A stretch of DNA of 64,000 bases, from NCBI GenBank assembly GCA_051439375.1, contig JBFRWB010000192.1:26054-90053 (forward strand), read 5' to 3'. Shown here one piece after another: positions 42,969 to 51,302 of the stretch (position 1 is the first letter of the stretch; each line of letters begins with the position of its first letter). The position numbers were made by a program, and so were the translations under genes. This DNA comes from JBGTGT01 sp051439375 (GTDB lineage Bacteria; Cyanobacteriota; Cyanobacteriia; Cyanobacteriales; Microcystaceae). The notes under the pieces are model-generated. The model made no database searches. It was not told the DNA's origin and saw only the letters and a program-made list of their open reading frames with translations.

Positions 42969-44768
42969 TTATTCTTGATTCTGCAATGTTACTACTAACT
43001 CAGGATTTTCTGACCATGCAGCTACCACATTCATCTTACCATTGAGGAAATTCTGACGAATGGCACGTCGTTGGATTTTACCACTGGCAGTTTTAAGAAT
43101 CGTCCCAGACTTGGCCAAAACAATTCCATAAGCAGGAATTTCATGCTGTTCAGCAATTTCTTGCTGAATATCACCGATTAGCTTCTCCGTATCCAACTCG
43201 CCGCTACGACGCTCAATTTCCTGCACTACCACTAATTGTTCTTCCCCATCATCATTGATAGAGAAGGCTGCACCGTAGTCAGAACGAAATACATTATTCA
43301 AATGTTGTACTGTCCACTCAATATCTTGGGGATAATGGTTTGTTCCTCGAATAATAATCAAATCCTTAATCCTTCCCGTAATATATAACTCTCCCTCTTT
43401 CATAAACCCTAAATCACCCGTTCTTAAATAGGGTCCCTCATTTGTTCCCTCGATATATGCTTTGTATGTCTCAGTTGTCGCATCTTCCCGTTGCCAATAT
43501 CCTTGCGCCATACTTGGGTCTTTCGCCCATATTTCTCCCACTTCATCCTCTGCACATCGAACAAAAGTATCAGGGTTGACAATAGCCACCTCAGTTTCAC
43601 AGGTTAAACGGCCGCAACTGGGAAGAGTCCGAACCCCTTTTGACTGTGAGGGATCTGCATCCACAATTTTATCTTTTTCAAGGGAAGATGAATCTAAATG
43701 AGCAAATACGGGTTTTGTCCCTTTCGGTTTACTGGATACTAACAAAGTGTATTCTGCTAACCCATAAGCAGGTGCAAAGGTTTCCCATTTAAAGCCACAA
43801 GGGGAGAAGGTTTCGACAAATTTAGCCATTACCTTTGGATTAATCGGTTCTGCCGCATTTCCCGCTCCTTGCCAACTACTTAGGTCTAATCCTGCTATAT
43901 CTTTCGGTTTAACCCGTTTAATACATAAATCGTAAGCAAAGTTAGGGGCTTGAGAATGAGTAACTTTGAACTGAGTAATATTTTTTAACCACTGTACGGG
44001 ACGTTTAATGAAAGAGAAGGGAGACATTAAGTAACAAGGAGTTCCATTGTATAAGGGAACGGTAATGCCTTCTACCAAGCCATAATCGTGAAAATAGGGC
44101 ATCCATGTACAAGTTACACTATTTTCATCATAGCCACAGGCACGTTTTAAATAGCTGCAATGGTGCATTAAATTAAAATGGGATAACATGACTCCTTTCG
44201 GTGTAGAAGTCGAGCCAGAGGTATATTGTAGGTAGGCTAAGGCATCTTTATCGACTTGGGGATCTTCCCATTTCTCTGCTAATTCTAAATCAATGGTTGC
44301 GGTATCGATCCAACGCATCGATTCAAATTCGGGAAATTCGTCCTTTACCGATTCAATTAAGCCTAAAATTTCTTCGGTAATTAGCGCAAAGGTTGCGTTT
44401 GCATCCTTAACAATAGAGCGTAATCTGGGTAAAGTTCGCTTTAATCTGCCTGATTCTGGGGGAGGAACGGGAATTGCTATTACGCCTGCATATAAACATC
44501 CACAGAAGGCTGCTACCACCTCTAAACTCTGGGGATATAAGATTAATGCCCGTTCTCCTTTTGCTTGGTAAGATTGGAGTAAGGCTGCGATCGCTCTCGC
44601 TTGACGGTCTAATTCAGCGTAAGTTAAGGGAGGAGTCGGTTTTTTGCCACTTACCATGAATGTATAAGCATGACCCTCTGGGGTGACGGTTGCCCGTCCC
44701 CGTAAGAGTTCTACAATGGTAGAGGGAGCAAAGGTGGTAGATTTAGGTTTATCAAGGCTTTGAGTCAT
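42969..44768 (-). CDS. Fatty acyl-AMP ligase, stand-alone
   Basis: Activates a fatty acid with ATP to an acyl-adenylate, usually passed to an acyl carrier protein. The adenylation core is present: AYLQYTSGSTSTPKGVMLSH near residues 185-204, CTWMPYFHDYGLVEGITVPL near 221-240, FAPAYGLAEYTLLVSSKP near 333-350, YLRTGDLGFMKEGELYITGR near 448-467 and IKDLIIIRGTNHYPQDIE near 468-485. The C-terminal ...SGKIQRRAIRQNFLNGKM holds the catalytic Lys region. Length about 600 aa fits the FAAL family. The ATG at 44768 (MTQSLDKP) is preferred over 44780. Cyanobacterial FAALs are often fused to a polyketide olefin synthase or followed by a carrier protein; neither is visible here. Confidence 0.9.
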   Translation of the reverse strand: MTQSLDKPKSTTFAPSTIVELLRGRATVTPEGHAYTFMVSGKKPTPPLTYAELDRQARAIAALLQSYQAKGERALILYPQSLEVVAAFCGCLYAGVIAIPVPPPESGRLKRTLPRLRSIVKDANATFALITEEILGLIESVKDEFPEFESMRWIDTATIDLELAEKWEDPQVDKDALAYLQYTSGSTSTPKGVMLSHFNLMHHCSYLKRACGYDENSVTCTWMPYFHDYGLVEGITVPLYNGTPCYLMSPFSFIKRPVQWLKNITQFKVTHSQAPNFAYDLCIKRVKPKDIAGLDLSSWQGAGNAAEPINPKVMAKFVETFSPCGFKWETFAPAYGLAEYTLLVSSKPKGTKPVFAHLDSSSLEKDKIVDADPSQSKGVRTLPSCGRLTCETEVAIVNPDTFVRCAEDEVGEIWAKDPSMAQGYWQREDATTETYKAYIEGTNEGPYLRTGDLGFMKEGELYITGRIKDLIIIRGTNHYPQDIEWTVQHLNNVFRSDYGAAFSINDDGEEQLVVVQEIERRSGELDTEKLIGDIQQEIAEQHEIPAYGIVLAKSGTILKTASGKIQRRAIRQNFLNGKMNVVAAWSENPELVVTLQNQE

Positions 44769-44956
44769 GCAGCTTACCAATATAATGTCAGAATTCGGCT
44801 AAATTATCACCCCATTATTCATACTGTGTAAAGTTTTGTCAAGACTAATCAACAAAGATGTATCGGTTAATGAGGTATTCATACTTGATCTTAAGATTCC
44901 TTTAACCGATAAAATACTTCTAGCGTATCAGACTGATTATTTTATCCCTGCTTAAC

Positions 44957-45205
44957 ATGACTCAATCTCCCGATCAATTTCTCACCACCGATGAATCTTT
45001 AGACGTGGATAAAGCACTGTTAACCTCTCCTGAGAAATTTCTAGCGCGTTTAACCATCTCTTCACAAAAACTCCTAAAAATTATTGCACAAGATAAACAA
45101 GTGTCTATGGAAACGTTAACCCATCATCAAATTATTGACTGGTTGGAAAAAGATGCTAAAATACGGAGAGAAAAAGGGGTGGATGCAGCTACCCTAAAAT
45201 GGTAA
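44957..45205 (+). CDS. Small unrecognised protein, 82 aa
   Basis: Short acidic helical protein without signal or membrane segment. The N-terminus is Thr/Asp-rich (DQFLTTDESLDVDKALLT); the rest reads as two helices (FLARLTISSQKLLKIIAQD, THHQIIDWLEKDAKIRREKG). Coding is supported by codon composition and a clean ATG. It is divergent from the acyl-AMP ligase gene, but its stop overlaps the beginning of a longer frame that contains atx1, so a transcript with atx1 is likely. The function is unknown. Confidence 0.65.
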   Translation: MTQSPDQFLTTDESLDVDKALLTSPEKFLARLTISSQKLLKIIAQDKQVSMETLTHHQIIDWLEKDAKIRREKGVDAATLKW

Positions 45206-45267
45206 GCGGTTTATCCCTTCGATTTCTTATTTCTGCTATTTTCTTCGATTTTTCTACCCTTAAACCC

Positions 45268-45462
45268 ATGACTACTACCCTAAAAGTTCCCTCCATTGCT
45301 TGTCAAGGTTGCGCTGATACAATTACTAAAGCCATTCAAAGTAATCTCCCCAATGCTGATGTTTCTGTGGATGTGGCTAATAAAATTGTCACCGTCGAAT
45401 CTCAAGCGTCAGAAGAAACCCTAAAACAAGTTATTACTGAAACTGGCCACACCGTAAGTTAA
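45268..45462 (+). CDS. atx1: Copper metallochaperone with HMA domain (Atx1-like)
   Basis: Small cytoplasmic Cu(I) chaperone of 64 residues that in cyanobacteria hands copper to P-type ATPases supplying the thylakoid. MTTTLKVPSIACQGCADTIT has the metal-binding CxxC as CQGC (residues 12-15), and the C-terminus ends TETGHTVS with the His of the loop near the copper site, as in cyanobacterial Atx1. The ATG at 45268 is chosen because the 23 residues before it (from a GTG/ATG at about 45199) are hydrophobic and unrelated. Confidence 0.9.
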   Translation: MTTTLKVPSIACQGCADTITKAIQSNLPNADVSVDVANKIVTVESQASEETLKQVITETGHTVS

Positions 45463-45606
45463 TAGTGAGCAACTTCGTTAGACAGTCTTGAAAAGTTTAA
45501 TCCACCCTACTTAAAAAAATTAGGTTAAAGCGTTATGCAAAATCATTTTTCTTCGTTAAAACTATACTAGGAAAGATTAAATGATGGCGCAAATTAATTT
45601 AAGGCT

Positions 45607-47277
45607 ATGAAACCTCAATTTTGGCTAGCTATATTGAGTAGTGTAATTTCTCATCTGGTTGGGGTGGATTGGCTTAAAGCAGAGGAAAACACAGATTATC
45701 TGATTTGTCCTCGTACTTCATCGTCTTTAACTCCTAATAATTTTAATTTAACCCAGATTCTCTATAATAATCGTCCTTTAACGCTCCAAATTAAAGGATC
45801 AACCATTTTAACCCCAGAAAAATTATTACAAGATCCTAGAATTCAAGAGATTGTTCAACAATACCAAGAACAAACCCTGACACAAGCCGATCTAACAGAA
45901 TTTTACGAAAATTTAGCTCAAGCCATCAATTTTTATTATCTCCGTGGGGGTTATATCACCTCACAAGTGGCTTCAACGGCAGATGACCTCATTTTTGACC
46001 AAAATACCCTCATCATCCCCGTTATTGAGGGAAAAATCTCACAAATACAAATTAACCATCAAGGACGGTTAACCCTTCCCTATTTGTGCGATCGCATTGC
46101 ATTGGGAATTACTTCACCAGTCAATGTTAATCAATTAGAATCTAACTTTCGTTTAATCAGTCAAAATCCCCTAATTGAAGCTGTTACTGGAGATTTAAAA
46201 GCTTCTGGTACAGCAGGATCAACTATTCTAGTGGTAACAGTAGAAGAGACTGATCCCTTCCAAACATCCGTGGGAATTGATAACTATTCTCCTCCCTCTA
46301 TCGGATCAGAACGAACATTATTGAGCTTTCGTCACGGAAACGTAACAGGATGGGGAGATGAGATGGCTTTAAGTTATTATCGCTCTTTAACAGGTGGATC
46401 GAATATTTTAGAGGGATTATGGCGATTTCCAGTCAATCCTAAAGAGGGAAGTCTTCAATTTCGTGCAACTCCCAACTGGACTCGTGTAACTCAATCTCCT
46501 TTTGATCAGTTTAATATTAAAGGGAATAAGGATGTCTATGAACTAAAGTATCGTCAACCTTTATGGCGCAATTTAAGGGATGAGTTGGCTTTATCTATTG
46601 GTTTTCGTTACATTGACAGTACAAACGCTAATATTTTTTTAGAACGTCCCGATCTCTTTGGTCAAGTTCGTACCAGTGTTGTACAATTTGAACAAGATTA
46701 CTTACATCGTGACCAAGGAGGACTGTGGTTTGTGCGATCGCAGCTTAATTGGGGGACAGGATTACTCGATGCGACACAAAATCCTGATTCTTTTCCTGAT
46801 GGTATTTTTTTAAGCTGGTTAGGTCAAATTCAACGGTTACAACGCTTAGGTAATGATAATCTTTTGATTCTTCAGGGTGAAATCCAATTAACACCTGATC
46901 CCTTAACTTCAGACTATTTATTTATTCTGGGGGGGGGTCAGTCTGTGAGAGGATATCGGCAAAATGTACGGTCTGGGGACAATGGTTATCGTCTTTCCCT
47001 AGAAAATCGCATTACTCTCTATCGAGACTCTGATAACGTCTCTCGTTTTCAAATTGCACCATTTATCGACTTTGGTAAAGTTTGGAATACGACAAAAAAT
47101 CCTACTACGTTACCCTCACAAACGTTCTTAATTGGAGCAGGATTAGGTATCATTTGGCAACCTTTAGAGCAATTTAGCATAAGAGTTGATTATGGTGCGC
47201 CTATTATTAATTTAGACGATAGAGGGAGGAATGCTCAAGATGATGGGTGGTATTTCCAAACAAATTATAAGTTTTAA
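45607..47277 (+). CDS. Outer-membrane TpsB porin (ShlB/FhaC family)
   Basis: Two-partner-secretion outer-membrane translocator. The N-terminus has a short signal-like segment (about 1-26, ending LKA), then POTRA domains (roughly 55-215: LLQDPRIQEIVQQYQEQTLT, NFYYLRGGYITSQVA, VIPVIEGKISQIQINHQGRL). A 16-strand beta-barrel follows, with the VRGYRQN motif (SVRGYRQNVRSGDNGYRLSLE near 446-466, two segments) that forms the inward loop of FhaC, and the C-terminal YFQTNYKF with terminal Phe for BAM recognition. Length 556 aa is normal. No TpsA partner adhesin is adjacent. A heptamer array begins at the stop codon. Confidence 0.92.
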   Translation: MKPQFWLAILSSVISHLVGVDWLKAEENTDYLICPRTSSSLTPNNFNLTQILYNNRPLTLQIKGSTILTPEKLLQDPRIQEIVQQYQEQTLTQADLTEFYENLAQAINFYYLRGGYITSQVASTADDLIFDQNTLIIPVIEGKISQIQINHQGRLTLPYLCDRIALGITSPVNVNQLESNFRLISQNPLIEAVTGDLKASGTAGSTILVVTVEETDPFQTSVGIDNYSPPSIGSERTLLSFRHGNVTGWGDEMALSYYRSLTGGSNILEGLWRFPVNPKEGSLQFRATPNWTRVTQSPFDQFNIKGNKDVYELKYRQPLWRNLRDELALSIGFRYIDSTNANIFLERPDLFGQVRTSVVQFEQDYLHRDQGGLWFVRSQLNWGTGLLDATQNPDSFPDGIFLSWLGQIQRLQRLGNDNLLILQGEIQLTPDPLTSDYLFILGGGQSVRGYRQNVRSGDNGYRLSLENRITLYRDSDNVSRFQIAPFIDFGKVWNTTKNPTTLPSQTFLIGAGLGIIWQPLEQFSIRVDYGAPIINLDDRGRNAQDDGWYFQTNYKF

Positions 47278-47465
47278 GGTTTCAGGTGTCGGGTTTCAGG
47301 TTTCAGGTTTCAGGTTTCAGGTTTCGGGTTTCAGGTTTCGGGTGTCGGGTTTCAGGTTTCAGGTTTCAGGTTTCGGGTGTCGGGTTTCAGGTTTCAGGTT
47401 TCGGGTGTCGGGTGTCGGGTGTCGGGTTTCGGGTTTCAGGTTTCAGGTTTCAGGTTTCGGGTTTT
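47278..47465. repeat. Heptamer tandem repeat array (AGGTTTC / GGGTGTC units), about 27 units
   Basis: Twenty-six to twenty-seven units of (A/G)GGT(T/G)TC start directly after the TAA of the TpsB porin gene. Because seven is not a multiple of three, any frame through the array cycles every 21 bases, producing fake ORFs with VSGFRFQ-type repeats. It is the largest of the heptamer arrays in the window. Confidence 0.95.
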
Positions 47466-47525
47466 CAAAGTGTATTCTTAACTCCTTAACTACATACAAA
47501 AACTTGTACAGTTAGACCTATATAA

Positions 47526-47822
47526 TTATTCAATTTCATTCATAATTTGTAATAAAAATTGGGTAAACGCATCATCCCCAATACGCTGTGCTGCTTCTTG
47601 GAGTAACATCTCTTGAGAGACATCATGAGATGATAAATTTCCTGTAATGGGAATTAATAAGCCTAAATGTCGGACAAGTTGCTGTATTTCTCTGCGAAAG
47701 CTGGCACGTTTAGCTTCTAAAACTTCTACAGTACGACTAACTGAGCGTTCTTTTAAGTGATGGGAATGTTCTTTAATTAAATCTGTTAGGAGGGTCGTTT
47801 CTAAAGGAGTTGGTTCTGCCAT
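47526..47822 (-). CDS. Small unrecognised helical protein, 98 aa
   Basis: Likely cytoplasmic, with three predicted helices (ETTLLTDLIKEHSHHLKERS, TVEVLEAKRASFRREIQQLV, MLLQEAAQRIGDDAFTQFLL). The middle helix is basic and could bind nucleic acid or pack as a coiled coil. No family is recognised. It lies downstream of an ABC exporter gene on the same strand (121 bases), whose transcript could include it. Confidence 0.6.
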   Translation of the reverse strand: MAEPTPLETTLLTDLIKEHSHHLKERSVSRTVEVLEAKRASFRREIQQLVRHLGLLIPITGNLSSHDVSQEMLLQEAAQRIGDDAFTQFLLQIMNEIE

Positions 47823-47943
47823 TATTCTGTTAATCCTCCAAAATCCTATGGGTAACTTTTTCTAAGATATTTAGGCTCTACCCTAATGATAATTCCCATA
47901 ATAAAAATCATAAACAAGTTAGATCAGAAGAAAACCTTAAGAT

Positions 47944-49761
47944 TTATGCTAACAATTCTCCTGTTTCTTGTAGAGAATGAAGTCGATGATAAATTCCTTG
48001 ATGGTTTAACAGTTCTTGATGACTTCCTATCTCGACAATTCTACCTTGATCTAATACGACAATTTTATCTGCTTCACGAACGGTGCTTAAACGATGAGCA
48101 ATAATTAAGGTAGTGCGAGTTCCTAAAATTGATTTCATCGCTAATTGGATGGCTCGTTCTGATTCATAATCTAAACTAGAGGTTGCTTCATCAAATACGA
48201 GAATATCAGGGTTAACAATTAATGCTCTCGCAATTCCTAACCGTTGTCTTTGTCCCCCTGATAATCTTACGCCTCTCTCTCCTACAATAGTATAATAACC
48301 GTGGGATAACTCATGGATAAAATCATCCACTTTGGCTATTTTTGCAGCCGCTAAAACGTCCGAAAAGCTAACCGTTGGATTACCATAGGTTAAATTATCT
48401 AAAACTGTTCCATTAAAAATATCTACCTCCTGATGAACCATTGCTAATCGATGACGATAATCGGTAATATCTAAGTCTTGTAAATCCTTGCCATCAATGA
48501 AAATATGCCCCTGATTCGGTTGAAAATAACGGAAAAGTAACTTAACAAGGGTTGATTTTCCAGACCCTGAATGTCCCACTAAAGCGACGGTTTGACAAGG
48601 TTCAATGAGAAGGTTAATCTCTTTTAAAACTAAGCGATTTTCATCATAGCCAAAGGACACATTTTTAAAGTCAATTTTCCCCGTAAACTGATAAGGGTTA
48701 TTGGCTTGAGACTTCATCGTTAAACTCGCAGCATCCTGTCCAGAGGGTAATTCTGTAAATTCATGTAGCCTAATAATAGATGTATAACGACGGGATAAAA
48801 TTTCTGCCATATCTGTTAGGGGATCAAGTTCTGCATAAGCAATGGATGTTAAGGTAAAAATAGTGACAAAATAACCCAAAGAAAGTTGACCTTGTACAGT
48901 AGGAATGAGGGTTAAAACAATGACACAAAATAGAGATAACTGAATTAAGGTTCTTTGCCAAACTAATAGACGAACATAACCAAAGTGAATACGATAATTC
49001 ACATACTTGAATTCTCTTTCGATTCTACGTTTTTGCCGCTTAAATTCTGCTGCTTCTGTAGCAAAGGCTTTAACAGTTTTAATATTAGTAATAATCTCAG
49101 AGTTACGGCTTTGGGTATTTTCCATATATTTATCTAGCAATTCTTCTTGAGAAATTAGCTTCCTAATATAAAACCAACTAAATAGTAAAATAAAAATAAA
49201 AGAAAACCCAACAACTAAAGAAATCCACCATTTAAGCAACAAAAGAATGATGATAATAACAAAGACACGGAAAACTTTAGGAATGACTTGTCCTGCTATT
49301 TCAGGGTAACTCCACATATGATTTTCAACCCCTCTCGCAATTCGATTGGCAATTCTCCCCGGATTATGCTCATCATAAAAAGAAAGCGGTAAGGTTAAAA
49401 TTTTACCGAGTATGGTTTGTAGTTGATCTCGTCTCGCTTTTAAGGTAATTCCCCAATGATACCAAGCACTCACCCATGCTTGTAGCGGTGCTTTAATCAC
49501 TGTAAAAAGACAGATAAAGCCAATTAAGACCCCTAACTCAAAAAATTTGCCCTGAGAGAAAGTAGTTACATTAGCAATTTGAGCCACAATGGTTTGAGTA
49601 AAGGGATCTAATGATTGATTCGATAAAACATTAAGAATTTGCCCCATAATATATGGAAGGACTAAATCACTGGCTTCTAATAGACAGGTTAAACCAATCG
49701 TCCAGAGAGCCAGTTTATGGTATTTTTGATAATAGTTTAAAACATCTCGAAAGGAAGCCAT
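47944..49761 (-). CDS. ABC transporter, fused permease and ATPase (exporter type)
   Basis: Half-transporter, 605 residues. Six membrane helices lie at about 15-320 (LALWTIGLTCLLEASDLVLP, VFVIIIILLLLKWWISLVVG, IQLSLFCVIVLTLIPTVQG). The ATPase domain has Walker A VALVGHSGSGKSTLVKLLFR near 394-413, signature LSGGQRQRLGIARALIVNP near 502-520, Walker B DILVFDEATSSLD near 521-533, and the H-loop LIIAHRLSTV. The substrate (lipid, peptide or drug) is not readable. It is preceded on the same strand by an MlaE-type permease 61 bases upstream, and the two may be cotranscribed. Confidence 0.93.
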   Translation of the reverse strand: MASFRDVLNYYQKYHKLALWTIGLTCLLEASDLVLPYIMGQILNVLSNQSLDPFTQTIVAQIANVTTFSQGKFFELGVLIGFICLFTVIKAPLQAWVSAWYHWGITLKARRDQLQTILGKILTLPLSFYDEHNPGRIANRIARGVENHMWSYPEIAGQVIPKVFRVFVIIIILLLLKWWISLVVGFSFIFILLFSWFYIRKLISQEELLDKYMENTQSRNSEIITNIKTVKAFATEAAEFKRQKRRIEREFKYVNYRIHFGYVRLLVWQRTLIQLSLFCVIVLTLIPTVQGQLSLGYFVTIFTLTSIAYAELDPLTDMAEILSRRYTSIIRLHEFTELPSGQDAASLTMKSQANNPYQFTGKIDFKNVSFGYDENRLVLKEINLLIEPCQTVALVGHSGSGKSTLVKLLFRYFQPNQGHIFIDGKDLQDLDITDYRHRLAMVHQEVDIFNGTVLDNLTYGNPTVSFSDVLAAAKIAKVDDFIHELSHGYYTIVGERGVRLSGGQRQRLGIARALIVNPDILVFDEATSSLDYESERAIQLAMKSILGTRTTLIIAHRLSTVREADKIVVLDQGRIVEIGSHQELLNHQGIYHRLHSLQETGELLA

Positions 49762-49822
49762 TTTTGATTCCTCTTGAATAATTAATCATTATCTTAGCTT
49801 AAAAATATGGGGAATATTAATA

Positions 49823-50626
49823 TTATTGTCCAATCAAAGATGCACCTTGGCCTGAGCCAGCAAACATAACCCAAGAAAGGAGAAAATTGGCGATAAAAAT
49901 CCCCAATAAAGCGGTAACAACGGCAGCCGTAGTGGATTCTCCCACTCCTTTTGCACCCCCTCTAGTCGTTAGTCCCCAATTACAACCAATAATTGCAATT
50001 AACCCCCCAAAAATAACCCCCTTAATTGGACCACTAATAATATCCCAAACACTCATAAATTGTTCAACTGAGTCAATAAAAACAATTGGCGAAATAGAAT
50101 AAACCCCTTGAGCAATAATGAGTCCCCCCAATAATCCTGTAAATAATGCCAAAATACTTAAAGCCGGTACCATGATGCAGCAAGCAATTAACCGTGGCAC
50201 AACTAAGTATTCTATGGGATTCGTTTTTAGTAAATATAGGGCATCAATTTGTTCAGTAACTCGCATTGTGCCAATTTCAGCAGCAAACGCCGAGCCAACT
50301 CGTCCTGCAACCACAACCGCCATCATAATCGGACTTAGTTCCCGACTCAAAGCGATCGCTAAAATTCCTCCTACCGCACTTCCAGCACCCAAGGCTAAAA
50401 ATTCCCGTGCGACTTGGATAGTGAAAATCATCCCAATAACAGCGGCGGTAATCAGAGCAATTACCAATGAGGCCGGCCCCACATTCATCATCTGTTGAAT
50501 GACATTTCGTTGATCCAAAGGACGGGTAAACATAAAATAAAAAACCCTTCCTGTCAGAAAAAGTGCGGCTAAGGAACGATCCGTCCATGAGGCTAAACCA
50601 GTAATCTGTAAAAAGTTATTCATCAT
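49823..50626 (-). CDS. MlaE-family lipid transport permease
   Basis: Permease subunit of Mla/TGD-type ABC importers or exporters that move phospholipids or related lipids between membranes. Landmarks are TGRVFYFMFTRPLDQRNVIQ near 25-44, FTIQVAREFLALGAGSAVGG, ALSRELSPIMMAVVVAGRVG near 86-105, SAFAAEIGTMRVTEQIDALY near 106-125 and GVIFGGLIAIIGCNWGLTTR. Four to five membrane segments lie around them. Length 267 aa is typical. The matching ATPase and MCE-type binding protein are not adjacent. The ATG at 50626 follows a tandem ATG-like context (CATCAT on the plus strand). Confidence 0.93.
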   Translation of the reverse strand: MMNNFLQITGLASWTDRSLAALFLTGRVFYFMFTRPLDQRNVIQQMMNVGPASLVIALITAAVIGMIFTIQVAREFLALGAGSAVGGILAIALSRELSPIMMAVVVAGRVGSAFAAEIGTMRVTEQIDALYLLKTNPIEYLVVPRLIACCIMVPALSILALFTGLLGGLIIAQGVYSISPIVFIDSVEQFMSVWDIISGPIKGVIFGGLIAIIGCNWGLTTRGGAKGVGESTTAAVVTALLGIFIANFLLSWVMFAGSGQGASLIGQ

Positions 50627-50665
50627 AGAAATGTATTTAATGGTTTTTTATTGTATCTTAGGGAT

Positions 50666-50730
50666 CGGGTTTCAGGTGTCGGGTATCAGGTTTTAGGTGT
50701 CGGGTATCGGGTTTCAGGTTTCAGGTGTTG
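50666..50730. repeat. Heptamer tandem repeat, short array
   Basis: About nine units of (A/G)GGT(T/G)TC and variants (GGGTATC, AGGTTTT), in the same orientation as the array at 47278, lie between the MlaE gene and cdd. Confidence 0.85.
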
Positions 50731-50770
50731 AGTCTTCAAATTTACTGTTAACTGCTTACTGCTCACTGAA

Positions 50771-51178
50771 ATGATGTTGTCTTCTGAAAAGCGATCGCAA
50801 TTATGTCATAAGGCTACAGAGGTGGCTCAACTCGCCTACGCTCCCTATTCTAAGTTTCGAGTGGGAGCAGCAATTTTAGGTCAAAATAAGATTTATACAG
50901 GGACAAATATAGAAAATGCTAGTTATGGGTTAACTTTATGTGCAGAAAGGGCTGCTTTTGCTGATGCGATCGCATCAGGAGAACGGGAGTTTCAAGCGAT
51001 CGCCATTGCTTGTATTGATGCAGCTACCAACGCTCAACCCAGTAAATTAATGCCCTGTGGGGCTTGTCGTCAATGGATTGCTGAATTAGCCCCAAATGCG
51101 GAAATTATTATCGTAGGAATTGACCAATCTTTTTCTTTATCAGATTTACTTCCCCAAGCTTTTACCCTTCATTCATAA
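50771..51178 (+). CDS. cdd: Cytidine deaminase
   Basis: Zinc hydrolase that converts cytidine and deoxycytidine to uridine forms in pyrimidine salvage. The 135 residues contain AYAPYSKFRVGAAIL near 19-33, GTNIENASYGLTLCAERAAF near 42-61 with the Cys/Glu zinc and proton-shuttle site, and LMPCGACRQWIAELAP near 94-109 with the two further zinc Cys. The homotetrameric short form is expected from the length. The start has two ATG codons in tandem (50771, 50774). Confidence 0.96.
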   Translation: MMLSSEKRSQLCHKATEVAQLAYAPYSKFRVGAAILGQNKIYTGTNIENASYGLTLCAERAAFADAIASGEREFQAIAIACIDAATNAQPSKLMPCGACRQWIAELAPNAEIIIVGIDQSFSLSDLLPQAFTLHS

Positions 51179-51239
51179 ACAAAGATTATTATATTATGGT
51201 AGGACATAGAAGTTGAATGGCTCTCAATTTCTGAACTTC

Positions 51240-51300
51240 TGAAACCTGAAACCCGACACCTGAAACCTAAAACCTGAAACCTAAAACCTAAAACCTGAAC
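51240..51300. repeat. Heptamer tandem repeat, inverted orientation
   Basis: About eight units of CCTGAAA / CCTAAAA / CCCGACA run up to the start codon of the BrkB-type gene, in the orientation seen at 7213-7345. Confidence 0.85.
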
Positions 51301-51302
51301 TC

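Noticed and set aside
47231..47515. Two overlapping ORFs (94 and 67 codons) with VSGFRFQ-type repeats
   Set aside because: They are produced by the heptamer DNA repeat, which keeps frames open; no start site or conserved domain.
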